From a virus: DNA of 32,615 bases. Position 1 is the stretch's first letter, and each line of letters starts with the position of its first letter. The notes under the pieces are model-generated. The model was not told the DNA's origin and made no database searches. It saw only the letters and a list, made by a program, of their open reading frames with translations. This document shows positions 23,017 to 30,317 of the stretch, piece by piece. Position numbers and translations under genes: made by a program. The stretch covers positions 1 through 32,615 of the IMG/VR virus record IMGVR_UViG_3300008012_007091; one strand, 5' to 3'.

Positions 23017-23559
23017 TTATTCAGAAAGAACAATGACTCCACAGGCCAATCTATCACCTGCGTTACCAGTTTTTAATGATTCAGCATCACCACCTGAGCC
23101 TAGGTCGTCTTTGTTAGAATGGACAACTATAGATCTACCAACAATGGATCTTTCTCCCAATAGATCCACTCTCTTGGCAACAATCTTGCCTTTGGCTATT
23201 CCGTTTTCATCCGCTGTGATGTTCCCTAGATCCCCAACGTGTCCTTTTTCTAGATCTCCGTGATCAACGTCGTCTGGATTGTAATGTCCTCCTGCCGATT
23301 CACAACCTTTGCTTAGGTCACCAAATTCATGTATGTGGAAACCGTGTTCTCCCGGTTGCAGTCCTAAAATATTGTACATCATCAATGTGGGTGTGCCTGA
23401 CTTCTGCATCATAACCACACTGCCTTTTACTTTTTCGCTGTGTGTGAGTTGGCAGACTGCTCTTGCTTCTGATTCGTTTTCGTTTATTCTATTGATAGAT
23501 TCGCATTGGCACGCAGTCGCTTTGGTTCTTGGACAACGATCAAATTCTTTGAACTTCAT
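23017..23559 (-). CDS. sodC: Cu/Zn superoxide dismutase, no signal peptide
   Basis: A 180-residue protein with every expected metal ligand. GFHIHEFGD gives H75 and H77, GGHYNP the bridging H92, VDHGD H100, GHVGDLGN H107 and D110, and VVHSN H147. The structural disulfide cysteines C86 and C173 are present, as is the GNAGDRLACGVI signature. The enzyme converts superoxide to O2 and H2O2. Bacterial SodC is normally exported, but here the N-terminus is polar and Cys-rich (CPRTKATACQC; C9, C17, C19, C36), not a signal peptide, so it would act in the cytoplasm or after lysis. Its start overlaps the uvsE stop region by 20 nt, and a TAAATA box lies 6 nt before the ATG. Likely an auxiliary defence against oxidative stress. 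Confidence 0.93.
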   Translation of the reverse strand: MKFKEFDRCPRTKATACQCESINRINENESEARAVCQLTHSEKVKGSVVMMQKSGTPTLMMYNILGLQPGEHGFHIHEFGDLSKGCESAGGHYNPDDVDHGDLEKGHVGDLGNITADENGIAKGKIVAKRVDLLGERSIVGRSIVVHSNKDDLGSGGDAESLKTGNAGDRLACGVIVLSE

Positions 23560-24592
23560 TTTGGGTATTTAGCCACTGTTGATGAAGTTGTTCTGCGGCC
23601 ATGTTTTTGCCTTTTGCTTCTGACTGTATGTCAAAATGTTCGGCAAAACTCAATGCCCATTCGTTTGTCTTATGATTAGGGAACAGATCTGAATGTGCTC
23701 TCAGTTTCTGTTTCTTTGCTCCACGAGCCAGTAAATCTTTCATGTCGTGCATTTGGTTGTGCATCTCTTCCGGCTTGAGTCCTGCCATCGCCAATGCTTC
23801 ATCTCGGAAATATGAATAGTGCATAGTGGGTCTAACACCACGCCAACTGTCTATGACCCTCTTCACTCTGTCGTCGTCGGCCTGTATGTATTCTTCTGCT
23901 CTTATCAAATGATGGTGTATGTCCATTACCAACGCCACGTGTTTTTCAAGTTCGAGACTTGCGTCGAGACCCCAACTCATTTCGTCGTTCTCTATCGTGA
24001 TCAGATTCCTTGCCTCTGTTGACAGTCTGGGCAGTATGTCTATGATTCCTTGTGGACCTCTCCTGCCGGAGATGTGTACGTTTATCTTGCAACCATCCTG
24101 GAATGATCGACCAAAACCCATCCATCTTGCCATGTCAACGTGATATTCAAATTCCAATATGCTTCTCTCACGTATGTCTTCGGATTCCGATGACAGCACA
24201 CAAAATTGTCCTGGATGGAAACTGACTTTGACGTCGTGTTTCCTAGATGCTTCTCCAACCGGAGCAAATATCTTGGCAAGGTGATCCTGTATGTGTCGCT
24301 GTTGCCACCAATCTATCCAGTTCTTCTCTGTGTAACCCTGGAGCATCTCAGATCCAAGTCTGACCATCCTGCGTTCTGGTGGCAGTGTGGCCACCCTTTC
24401 TATCATTCTAACAGCGGCCGCGGCATTGTGATTCATTATGTCCCACTGTCGCTGTTCGGCATCTTCTGGGTGTTCCCTCAACCAACGCATCGTGGTTGAC
24501 CTGCCATTGAGATCCCTGTCCTTGGCGTTCACCTTCATTCCACCAAATTCGGACTTGTCGTTGAGCCATTTACAACAGAAACCTATACGCAT
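23540..24592 (-). CDS. uvsE: UV damage endonuclease UvsE/UvdE
   Basis: A 350-residue UVDE-family protein. MRIGFCCKW opens the TIM barrel, VSFHPGQFCVLSSE lies at about 123-136, and IENDEMSWG carries the metal-binding Glu-Asn-Asp. DIHHHL and HYSYFRDEA follow, and LRAHSDLF completes the set of His/Asp metal ligands. UvdE-type enzymes nick DNA 5' to UV photoproducts and some other lesions, starting excision repair. That suits a phage of sunlit surface water. The C-terminal 20 residues overlap the sodC start. G+C is visibly higher than in neighbouring genes. Upstream is a GT8-like gene ending 19 nt before the ATG. Confidence 0.93.
   Translation of the reverse strand: MRIGFCCKWLNDKSEFGGMKVNAKDRDLNGRSTTMRWLREHPEDAEQRQWDIMNHNAAAAVRMIERVATLPPERRMVRLGSEMLQGYTEKNWIDWWQQRHIQDHLAKIFAPVGEASRKHDVKVSFHPGQFCVLSSESEDIRERSILEFEYHVDMARWMGFGRSFQDGCKINVHISGRRGPQGIIDILPRLSTEARNLITIENDEMSWGLDASLELEKHVALVMDIHHHLIRAEEYIQADDDRVKRVIDSWRGVRPTMHYSYFRDEALAMAGLKPEEMHNQMHDMKDLLARGAKKQKLRAHSDLFPNHKTNEWALSFAEHFDIQSEAKGKNMAAEQLHQQWLNTQNEVQRI
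23566..23573 (-). promoter_or_regulatory. Late-promoter-like box at sodC start, inside uvsE
   Basis: Minus-strand GCTAAATA is six bases (CCCAAA) from the sodC ATG and lies within the uvsE coding end. There is no Shine-Dalgarno, so a late sodC transcript would be leaderless. Because it is coding sequence, chance occurrence is harder to exclude than for intergenic boxes. Confidence 0.35.
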
Positions 24593-24610
24593 AATATAAA
24601 GTGTAACAGA

Positions 24611-25309
24611 TTATTTCCAATTGTCAATCACGAATTCATCGCCACAATTAAACGGTTTTGGTTCACCATGGAACACCGCTACCTTGTTGTCTTCGGTAAT
24701 AGTAGGCGGATGTTGGAAAACGTGTTTGGCACCATGTCTGACCTTGGTATCTTTCCTGCCCATCATTTCCCATTTATATGATCTTATCCAGTCGTCGGGC
24801 CAATGATTGATATCATCTTTTGCTCTCTTGGTGATAAAATCTTGGTCTCCATGGTTGGACTGAAGAATCGATGTTGTATTTTGTTGGAAATCATTCCATA
24901 GATAATCCAATTTTCCTTTTTCCCATCTCATAACAGACGAATTCGATAGGCTCCAATCTTTCACTCTGCAACGATTGAAATCACGTATAATTTGGAATGT
25001 GCCCGGTTTGTGTTCAAACAAACAATCAATGTTTCTAAACACAATGACATCTAGATCAAAAAAGAGTATTGTGCCTTTTACAGGAATTTCCGGATGGAAC
25101 ATATATAATTTTGACCACCAGGTCTTTATGCCTGGTAGATTTGGTAGATTGATCACGTTGATGCCGGGATCTAATTCGTGAGGACTTTCAGTTATGCAAT
25201 GAAATTGGTGTGGTAAAGTGAGATTACGTCTGCACATATTGTATAAAACATTGACATACTTACTCACATACTTGTTGCCCCATTTTACACAAAAAATATG
25301 CCTATCCAT
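24611..25309 (-). CDS. Glycosyltransferase, GT8-like
   Basis: A 232-residue protein with a GT-A-type fold. The N-terminal VKWGNKYVSKYVNVLYNM resembles the start of GT8 transferases, ILFFDLDVIVFRNID carries the metal-binding DxD (about 82-96), and the C-terminal VAVFHGEPKPFNC matches the GT8 HxGxxKPW-type metal site. GT8 enzymes move glucose or galactose from UDP-sugars with retention. No signal peptide. The start overlaps the end of the upstream gene by 8 nt with GGAG as Shine-Dalgarno. Together with GT17 and the two GNGES proteins it makes four glycan-type enzymes, which suggests modification of virion or host surface sugars. Confidence 0.7.
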   Translation of the reverse strand: MDRHIFCVKWGNKYVSKYVNVLYNMCRRNLTLPHQFHCITESPHELDPGINVINLPNLPGIKTWWSKLYMFHPEIPVKGTILFFDLDVIVFRNIDCLFEHKPGTFQIIRDFNRCRVKDWSLSNSSVMRWEKGKLDYLWNDFQQNTTSILQSNHGDQDFITKRAKDDINHWPDDWIRSYKWEMMGRKDTKVRHGAKHVFQHPPTITEDNKVAVFHGEPKPFNCGDEFVIDNWK

Positions 25310-26372
25310 TTTTACTGCTCCAATCGTAACCCGGTTTAAGAAATTGTTTTTGAATAGTTATCCAATTTTTGTCTCCCAAGCGATAATCAAAATGACTGGA
25401 AAGTCCGTTTTTGATCTTTATTGATTTGATATTGAGATTATTTCCTAGTGTTTTCAAGACGTCTTGGAATCTATCCGACCCAAAACTTTTGTCAAGATCC
25501 ACTTGACCCAGTTTTATATAACCCAAAGCAAGTTTTGGATCTTCCCAATCAAAATTATTTAAGGACAGCCATTCTCTAAAATTATCCATTTCTTTTTTTT
25601 TGAATGCGTTGCTTTCGTTGATGGTGTTGCCCCATTCCACATCAAACTCGCCGGAGAAGTATTTCTGATGGTTGATTGCAGAGCAGGTGGCATCGTCAAG
25701 TTTCTTTCCATCCTCGTCTCTAAAAACTTCAAAAAGTGTTTTGCCCACCTGGCTCCAGTGTAGGTAAACACCTCCAAATTCTCTGTCGTACCTGTTTTTC
25801 TTGAACAGTTCAAAATCCTCGTCTGCGAGTTCTTTTCTTGGAGCGTTCAAAAATGTAGTGATCTGAGAAGGTCTTATCCAATCTGGATCAAGCACCTGTT
25901 TACGGTACGCCAATACCCAACTTTCTATTTCGTGGCAAAGATTATTCAACTGCCGTATCGCATATTTTGTGTCATAGTCTGCCTGCTTGTAGTATTCCGA
26001 AAGTTTCCAGGCTGTGCCTTGCAGGTCCTCAAAATATCTGTGTAACAGATTGCAGGTGTCATGATTTAACCCTAGATCAAAATTCTGAAAATCCTTTTTG
26101 GTATAATCTTGTTTGACTTTGTACTCGGGGCTAAATTCGAATTCATTGATCGTCTGTGATATTTCATTTAGTTCTCCGCAAAGAAAATCAATGTTCCTGG
26201 CAGAATTGGGAAATCCTAGAAAACAGAAATTTTTTTCAAGGATCAGTTTATTTGCTAGATTTCTTTCAAGTGATGACAGCCATCTATCTGTCAATGAATT
26301 GTTGTAGATATCGATGTAATAAGTGATGTTGTCTAGTTCGACTTCTATTTTACTTTTTAGAGTAGATGGCAC
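25302..26372 (-). CDS. Large protein of unknown function
   Basis: A 356-residue soluble protein. The start is probably GTG at 26372 (behind GGAG, inside the end of the QueD-like gene, 23-nt overlap), since no nearby ATG gives a longer protein. It is helix-rich in the first two thirds (NLCHEIESWVLAYRKQ) and has FGGVYLHWSQVGKTLFEVF near 215. A C-terminal part carries IKLGQVDLDKSFG and LNIKSIKIKNG. No membrane segment or known catalytic motif is recognised. Its place between QueD-like and GT8-like genes, with overlap on both sides, hints at a linked role, but I cannot assign function. Confidence 0.55.
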   Translation of the reverse strand: MPSTLKSKIEVELDNITYYIDIYNNSLTDRWLSSLERNLANKLILEKNFCFLGFPNSARNIDFLCGELNEISQTINEFEFSPEYKVKQDYTKKDFQNFDLGLNHDTCNLLHRYFEDLQGTAWKLSEYYKQADYDTKYAIRQLNNLCHEIESWVLAYRKQVLDPDWIRPSQITTFLNAPRKELADEDFELFKKNRYDREFGGVYLHWSQVGKTLFEVFRDEDGKKLDDATCSAINHQKYFSGEFDVEWGNTINESNAFKKKEMDNFREWLSLNNFDWEDPKLALGYIKLGQVDLDKSFGSDRFQDVLKTLGNNLNIKSIKIKNGLSSHFDYRLGDKNWITIQKQFLKPGYDWSSKNG

Positions 26373-26799
26373 TGTTCGCTCCGTGTTCCATACACTCTAC
26401 ACTAACAACAAAACATCTATTGTTTGTTTTTTGTCGAATCAGTTCATCGGCAAAATTAAAGGCGTGTTCCGCGAACTTTTCGGCACCCACACCATCAAAT
26501 ATTCTTATCTCAGCAAGATCCAATTTTTCTAGTTCTCTGAACTTTTCAAGATGTGGGTCATTTTTGTCCAATGCTAGTTTATGATCGAAGTGATCCTCCA
26601 ACCACTTCTTCAATGGTTTCAATCCACCAAAGTCAACCGCCCAGTTTTTGTTGTCCAGTTCATCACAACCAAATGTAAACTTGAATGCTAGACTGTAACC
26701 GTGTAGCAGATGACAGTGCGAGTGGTCGGCATTGGGTTGCCTGAATACTGCCGATAATCCTATATTGTGTCCATAAGTTTTTGTTGAATAATGTGTCAT
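26350..26799 (-). CDS. 6-pyruvoyl-tetrahydropterin synthase/QueD-like protein, variant metal site
   Basis: A 149-residue T-fold protein. SHCHLLHGYSLAF corresponds to the QueD C-xx-LHGH-x(F/Y) block, VDFGGLKPLKKWLEDHFDHKLAL to the DFxxLK...LDH block, and VGAEKFAEHAF and VECMEHGANSAIY to the C-terminal catalytic block. QueD makes 6-carboxytetrahydropterin from dihydroneopterin triphosphate on the queuosine/7-deazaguanine pathway. Two of the usual three zinc His are replaced: the SAAH-type His is Phe19 (LSAVF) and the second His of LHGH is Tyr35. Extra His (DHSHCH) could substitute. The nucleophilic Cys (C29) is present. No QueC, QueE or FolE gene lies in the window. Confidence 0.8.
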   Translation of the reverse strand: MTHYSTKTYGHNIGLSAVFRQPNADHSHCHLLHGYSLAFKFTFGCDELDNKNWAVDFGGLKPLKKWLEDHFDHKLALDKNDPHLEKFRELEKLDLAEIRIFDGVGAEKFAEHAFNFADELIRQKTNNRCFVVSVECMEHGANSAIYSKK

Positions 26800-26803
26800 A
26801 TGT

Positions 26804-27052
26804 TTAGTGTATAGTTATTGGTGTGTCGTTGTCAATGTCTAATTCTTTTTTGATGCTGTCTATTTTTTGTGAAAGTTCGTTTGGAATATCGAGATCATTG
26901 TCAATTATGGCCTTAAGCATATCTACAATTATAAGGAATTCTGGTAACTTGCTTATTTTAGTGGTGTCCAAGCCGTTCTTGCTCATGGCATGAAGCATAT
27001 ACTCCACAACGTCTTGTATACAGTTTATACTTTTTTTATCTTTCGTCTTCAT
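26804..27052 (-). CDS. Small acidic helical protein
   Basis: An 82-residue soluble protein, probably all helix (IQDVVEYMLHAMSKNGL, LPEFLIIVDMLKAIIDNDL), with a Lys-rich N-terminus and an acidic C-terminus (DIDNDTPITIH). No motif is recognised. It lies 4 nt upstream of the QueD-like start and likely shares its transcript. A TAAATA box stands 17 nt before the ATG, inside the 3' end of the upstream GNGES gene. Small acidic helical proteins in phages are often host-takeover inhibitors, but nothing specific supports that here. Confidence 0.5.
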   Translation of the reverse strand: MKTKDKKSINCIQDVVEYMLHAMSKNGLDTTKISKLPEFLIIVDMLKAIIDNDLDIPNELSQKIDSIKKELDIDNDTPITIH

Positions 27053-27068
27053 ATTATAATTTTATAAT

Positions 27069-27701
27069 CTATTTAGATTGTGTCAACTGCTTTTGAATAA
27101 ATTTATTCATGCCTTGGTACGTTTCAAAGAATACATTTTTATGAACACTCCATTCCTTTGGCATCTCCCATCCTTCCTGATTCACGATGATCCATCTTGT
27201 GTTGTTGAGTTCGAATAGTTTATTGAATTGATGTATCCAGTATCTAGGATCAACTGGTCTTTTTATGTAGGTGTAGCCAGTGGTGTCCTTGTAAACATTG
27301 TTTATTTTTCCTTTTTCCAAAGGGTGTAGGTCAAAACCCAACATGAATATTGCCTTTGGTTTGAATTCAAGAGCAACAACTCCTGCGTATGGCCCGGTGC
27401 CCCAGTGGAATGGCTCGTCCTGCCTTTGGTCTCCCTCGTACGGAAGGTCAGGCAAGGACTTGACGTTTTGCCACATCGCAAATTGCGAAGCCCAATTCTT
27501 TCTTGTATAGACGGTGGTATTTTTGCCTACAGTGTTTGCGGCTTCCTGACACATATGTTTGTCGCAACATACAAAATAATCAAAGACATAATCTCTGAAT
27601 TGAGCATTACACCCAACCACTGTGGATATTTTTTTTAAAGGTGCGAGATCAAATCCCAGTCTTGATTCACCGTTCCCTATGATGCTGACAAATTTAGTCA
27701 T
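27069..27701 (-). CDS. GNGES-motif glycan-type enzyme, copy 2 (DUF115/GT42-like)
   Basis: The start is ATG 27701 (MTKFVSIIGNGESRLG); the two extra codons upstream begin with TTG. SIIGNGESR, then VVGCNAQFRDYVFDY and the later IFMLGFDLHPLEKGKINN, line up with the protein at 21620-22369, though copy 2 is shorter (about 210 vs 250 residues). The shared GNGES, GCNAxxRD and LGFD landmarks suggest a nucleotide-sugar enzyme related to GT42 sialyltransferases or DUF115/MptE-like proteins. The start overlaps the upstream gene end by 8 nt. Having two versions may allow two different glycan products. Confidence 0.6.
   Translation of the reverse strand: MTKFVSIIGNGESRLGFDLAPLKKISTVVGCNAQFRDYVFDYFVCCDKHMCQEAANTVGKNTTVYTRKNWASQFAMWQNVKSLPDLPYEGDQRQDEPFHWGTGPYAGVVALEFKPKAIFMLGFDLHPLEKGKINNVYKDTTGYTYIKRPVDPRYWIHQFNKLFELNNTRWIIVNQEGWEMPKEWSVHKNVFFETYQGMNKFIQKQLTQSK
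27070..27077 (-). promoter_or_regulatory. Late-promoter-like box before small acidic protein gene
   Basis: Minus-strand TCTAAATA spans the last codons and stop of the upstream GNGES gene and lies 17 nt before ATG 27052. It is partly dictated by coding sequence (Ser-Lys-stop), so the call is weak. Confidence 0.3.
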
Positions 27702-27960
27702 TAGCAACCATCTTGAATATTGTTTTGTAATTTTCCCAGGCTTTTTTCAATGCTGGATATTTCCTGCGTAGATCTAGTGCGTCTTGTCCTATCATTTCTT
27801 CGTCCTCGACAATTTCCTCTTGATCTTTGGCGAAATCGTCTTGTTCGATCAAAACCTTTTCACCATTGGCTTTCTGCTCATATATGGTGTGGCCACCATC
27901 GGGAGAAACATACAAAGGACCTGTTGTCTCCTTGTGTTTCCTTTTTGTTTTTTTAGGCAT
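27694..27960 (-). CDS. Small acidic/basic protein of unknown function
   Basis: An 88-residue protein with a very basic start (MPKKTKRKHKETTG), a beta-hairpin-like middle (GPLYVSPDGGHTIYEQKANGEKVLI), and an acidic helical section (DDFAKDQEEIVEDEEMIG). The charge split suggests nucleic-acid contact at one end and a protein partner at the other. No family recognised. Its ATG overlaps the HIT gene stop as TGATG, so it is translationally coupled. Confidence 0.5.
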   Translation of the reverse strand: MPKKTKRKHKETTGPLYVSPDGGHTIYEQKANGEKVLIEQDDFAKDQEEIVEDEEMIGQDALDLRRKYPALKKAWENYKTIFKMVAND

Positions 27961-28364
27961 CAGTAATATTCCTTATGGTCACCATCTGGATAGCATTGTC
28001 GTATGCCACCAACTTTTTTGCCTCTGACGTCGTTCTCGAACCTTGGTATGACGTGTATGTGTGGCCACATCACCGTTTGTCCGGCACAGAGTCCTATGTT
28101 TTGTCCTATATTGAATCCTTGCCATTCTCCTTTTCCAACTCTCTCCTTGGCCCAACCATATGCACAACCATATGCTGTCTGCACAGTTTCGACATCATCC
28201 TTTTTTGGAATAAACAAAGTGTGTCCCGGAGTTACAGGAAACATATCTGCCCATACTGCCAAATGATCATTTTCCCACAAGGGTTTTCCGTTGGCCACCC
28301 AACTGCTTTCCTTATATGATGTTATTGGCTTTCTTAGATTCTTGGGTATAAATTTTTTCAACAT
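27960..28364 (-). CDS. HIT-family nucleotide hydrolase/transferase
   Basis: From the ATG at 28364 (MLKKFIPKNLRKP) the protein is 134 residues; an in-frame TTG seven codons upstream is less likely. The HIT signature PHIHVIPRFEND supplies the catalytic middle His and the following His (about 102 and 104), while the first His of HxHxH is replaced by Trp. VTPGHTLFIPKKD earlier is the other HIT landmark. HIT proteins cleave dinucleoside polyphosphates or nucleoside phosphoramidates; the substrate here is unknown. The gene overlaps its neighbours on both sides (53 nt upstream). Confidence 0.8.
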   Translation of the reverse strand: MLKKFIPKNLRKPITSYKESSWVANGKPLWENDHLAVWADMFPVTPGHTLFIPKKDDVETVQTAYGCAYGWAKERVGKGEWQGFNIGQNIGLCAGQTVMWPHIHVIPRFENDVRGKKVGGIRQCYPDGDHKEYY

Positions 28365-28692
28365 TTTTGGTTTCGATAATTCCAATCTTTATGTTACTTG
28401 AATTAGGCCTGTATTTCAACCTAATTCGTTCCCAATACTTGGTTTTGGACACGCTGGGATTGTATTGGTTGGTATTCAGCAAATTGACTATAGCCTTACG
28501 AACCTTCTCCGCACCTCCGTGCTTTCTGCAGGTGTCCGACCTGCCAACGTGTACGACTGTGCCTCCAATTGACACAAGGTATACACAACTTAACCTGATA
28601 AATTTATTTTGCGTTTTTTTCTTGTGCGTGATCTTGTAACCCTTGGATATGTCGTAAAAATCTTCTATGCTGTGCCAACTAGGAGAGTTCAT
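28312..28692 (-). CDS. Unknown protein, weak GIY-YIG resemblance
   Basis: I place the start at ATG 28692 (MNSPSWHSIEDF) because a perfect Shine-Dalgarno GGAGG lies five bases upstream; in-frame ATGs at 28728 and 28704 lack one. The protein is about 126 residues and basic. CVYLVSIGGTVVHVGRSDTC has the spacing of a GIY-YIG nuclease core (xxYxx...xxxVGRS), with a following basic helix (EKVRKAIVNLLN). The catalytic Glu of the family is not clearly placed. Nuclease is therefore a suggestion only. It overlaps the upstream gene by 14 nt. Confidence 0.45.
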   Translation of the reverse strand: MNSPSWHSIEDFYDISKGYKITHKKKTQNKFIRLSCVYLVSIGGTVVHVGRSDTCRKHGGAEKVRKAIVNLLNTNQYNPSVSKTKYWERIRLKYRPNSSNIKIGIIETKNVEKIYTQESKKANNII

Positions 28693-29119
28693 GAAATCCT
28701 CCATCCACTTTCTTCCAATTGTTTCCATCCTGCTTTATGTCGGCATCTGTGCAGGTTCTATCGAGATGCTGGGTGCCCAATGCCAAAAGGTCTTTGTGTG
28801 TGTACAATTTCACTAGTCCAGGAACAAATTTTTTCAATCGATCAATACCCAATACCTCGTTGTGTGTTCCACACATCCAACCTTGTCCTACTATGAGCCA
28901 TTTCTGCACTTGTTTATGCTCTCTTTTGTGATTATTAAGTATTTCAAAAAAAGCATTTGGATCATTGCATATCTGCCAGTCCTTGAATTTTTCGTTGTTA
29001 TCTTGATTCTCAGTGTTGACCAAAAATTTTCTATCTGCCTGTATTTTCTTTATGTTATCAATCACGATGTCGGGCAGGTTCCACCAACAATCTATTGCCA
29101 GTATACCATCAAATTTCAT
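28679..29119 (-). CDS. Soluble protein of unknown function
   Basis: A 146-residue protein with a predicted alpha/beta look. MKFDGILAIDCWWNLP opens with a strand and an acidic turn, QKWLIVGQGWMCGTHNEVLGID is in the middle, and LVKLYTHKDLLALGTQHL follows. The pattern resembles a HAD- or Rossmann-like fold but no defining motif is complete. The start overlaps the exonuclease stop by ATGA. It may act with the exonuclease, though nothing in its sequence says so. Confidence 0.5.
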   Translation of the reverse strand: MKFDGILAIDCWWNLPDIVIDNIKKIQADRKFLVNTENQDNNEKFKDWQICNDPNAFFEILNNHKREHKQVQKWLIVGQGWMCGTHNEVLGIDRLKKFVPGLVKLYTHKDLLALGTQHLDRTCTDADIKQDGNNWKKVDGGFHELS

Positions 29120-29646
29120 TTTGTGAGACCTAGTTTTTTGTAATACCTTTGTACTTTTTTAGCCTGATAGTCACAGTCTGCCAAGGCATTGTGGGCGTCA
29201 ACTTTGGCGACCTCTGTCTCCTTGAAAAGTGAGAACAATGTTCGTGAGTCTCTGATGGCCCAATATTGCCATGGAACAGGTTTCTCCATTTGTGCGTAGA
29301 GATCTTGTAAAATAGCATAATCAAACAACGGACCTTGACACCAAAAAACGTCAACGCCAACACTCCATTTGTTGATTGCCTTTATGGTATCATCGAGACT
29401 GATCCTGTCAGATTCTCCAAGGGCATCTTCTCTTATGTGTTCCGGCTGTGTTGCCCACCAATCCAGGGTTTCCTGCATCACGTGTCTGCCCTTTTCGGTC
29501 TGAGAATCAACATCCACTTTGAAATACAATGGATCATAGGGTTCTTTATTGGTATAGGGATCAAACTTGATTGCTCCCAGAGAAAGTATCACAGCATCCG
29601 GTCGAGTGCTCAGTGTTTCTAGGTCTATCATAGCGTGGATTGCCAT
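29116..29646 (-). CDS. DnaQ-fold 3'-5' exonuclease
   Basis: A 176-residue RNase H-fold exonuclease. IDLETLSTRPDAVILSLGAI contains the Exo I motif DxE (D8, E10), CQGPLFDYAILQDL corresponds to Exo II with its Asp, and VDAHNALADCDYQAKK gives Exo III with His and Asp (HxxxxD). All four metal-binding acidic residues and the His are in place. It resembles the Rv2179c-like/Exonuc_VIII-like and phage DexA-type exonucleases, which degrade ssDNA or RNA ends; substrate cannot be told. The ATG overlaps the amidinotransferase stop (TAATG). Confidence 0.88.
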   Translation of the reverse strand: MAIHAMIDLETLSTRPDAVILSLGAIKFDPYTNKEPYDPLYFKVDVDSQTEKGRHVMQETLDWWATQPEHIREDALGESDRISLDDTIKAINKWSVGVDVFWCQGPLFDYAILQDLYAQMEKPVPWQYWAIRDSRTLFSLFKETEVAKVDAHNALADCDYQAKKVQRYYKKLGLTK

Positions 29647-30305
29647 TAGTTTATGTACTCCATATAGTTTGAATTTGTTCTTTCAGGAAAATAGTTTTGC
29701 TTTCCGCCTTCCCTTTCTATGTCACAGGTTATGCAGTGTAGGCCTCCGTCCCAAAAACTTCTTGTCTTGAAATCTACCAGATGCACATTAATTCCTTTTT
29801 TTGATAGCCAATCAAATAACTTTTCATTGTGAGCAATTGCCAATACATTTTTCTCATCTATGACCAACATATTGACTTCAAAAACTGTTTCACGTATATC
29901 ACCCACCCAGTCTCTGGCAAATTTTTCTAGATGACTGTTGAACTTGGCGTTCTTCATGATTTCCTCGTCATCTATGAACCAGTTGCAGTTGAAATCGGCC
30001 ATTGTGGGTTCGTCTAAATAGTATATGTCCCAATTGGGAAAAGTCCGAGAGTATTCTTTGTTGTAGAAAGTGGACACAATGACTCCAGGAGCAACAGGGC
30101 AAAAAATTCCATCGCTGTGTCCATACGTGTCTGTGTTCTTTTTATTGACCTGTATCCTAAAATTTTTTGACCATTCCTTTATGATGGGTTCAACTAGATG
30201 CCACCAATCCTTGTGCGGTCCCCAATCAACCACAATGTCTCTGCCCAGTCTCACAATAGATGGCGTGTTTAGACAGGCAAGGCCTCCATCGTTGGCCTCA
30301 ACCAC
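29646..30305 (-). CDS. Amidinotransferase-like protein, C-terminal half
   Basis: A 219-residue segment of the pentein (guanidino-group-modifying) fold. TYGHSDGIFCPVAPG holds the catalytic His-x-Asp pair (H63, D65), and SFWDGGLHCITCDIE holds the catalytic Cys (C191) in a GLHC context typical of glycine/inosamine amidinotransferases and arginine deiminases. The N-terminal half is encoded directly upstream in the same frame, separated by one TAG. This half could start at GTG 30305, which has AAGG five bases upstream and a TTAAATA box ending 10 nt upstream. Without the N-terminal blades the fold is incomplete. It might be a subunit of a split enzyme or the product of readthrough. Confidence 0.75.
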   Translation of the reverse strand: MVEANDGGLACLNTPSIVRLGRDIVVDWGPHKDWWHLVEPIIKEWSKNFRIQVNKKNTDTYGHSDGIFCPVAPGVIVSTFYNKEYSRTFPNWDIYYLDEPTMADFNCNWFIDDEEIMKNAKFNSHLEKFARDWVGDIRETVFEVNMLVIDEKNVLAIAHNEKLFDWLSKKGINVHLVDFKTRSFWDGGLHCITCDIEREGGKQNYFPERTNSNYMEYIN

Positions 30306-30314
30306 TTTGCCTTG

Positions 30315-30317
30315 CTA
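30315..30317 (-). other. In-frame amber codon splitting the amidinotransferase
   Basis: TAG in the context AAA-TAG-CAA-GGC. The frame before (HLDKLK) and after (QGKVVEANDGG) is the same, with no shift, and together they give about 342 codons, a usual length for glycine/inosamine amidinotransferases. TAG is the ordinary stop of several other genes in the window (for example at 7629, 10380 and 31607), so this is a single special stop. Confidence 0.8.

Noticed and set aside
30315-30317. Genome-wide reassignment of TAG to a sense codon
   Set aside because: TAG ends several intact genes here (7629, 10380, 31607, and minus-strand ends at 4558, 7626, 21620 and 31597), so the code is ordinary and the event is local.
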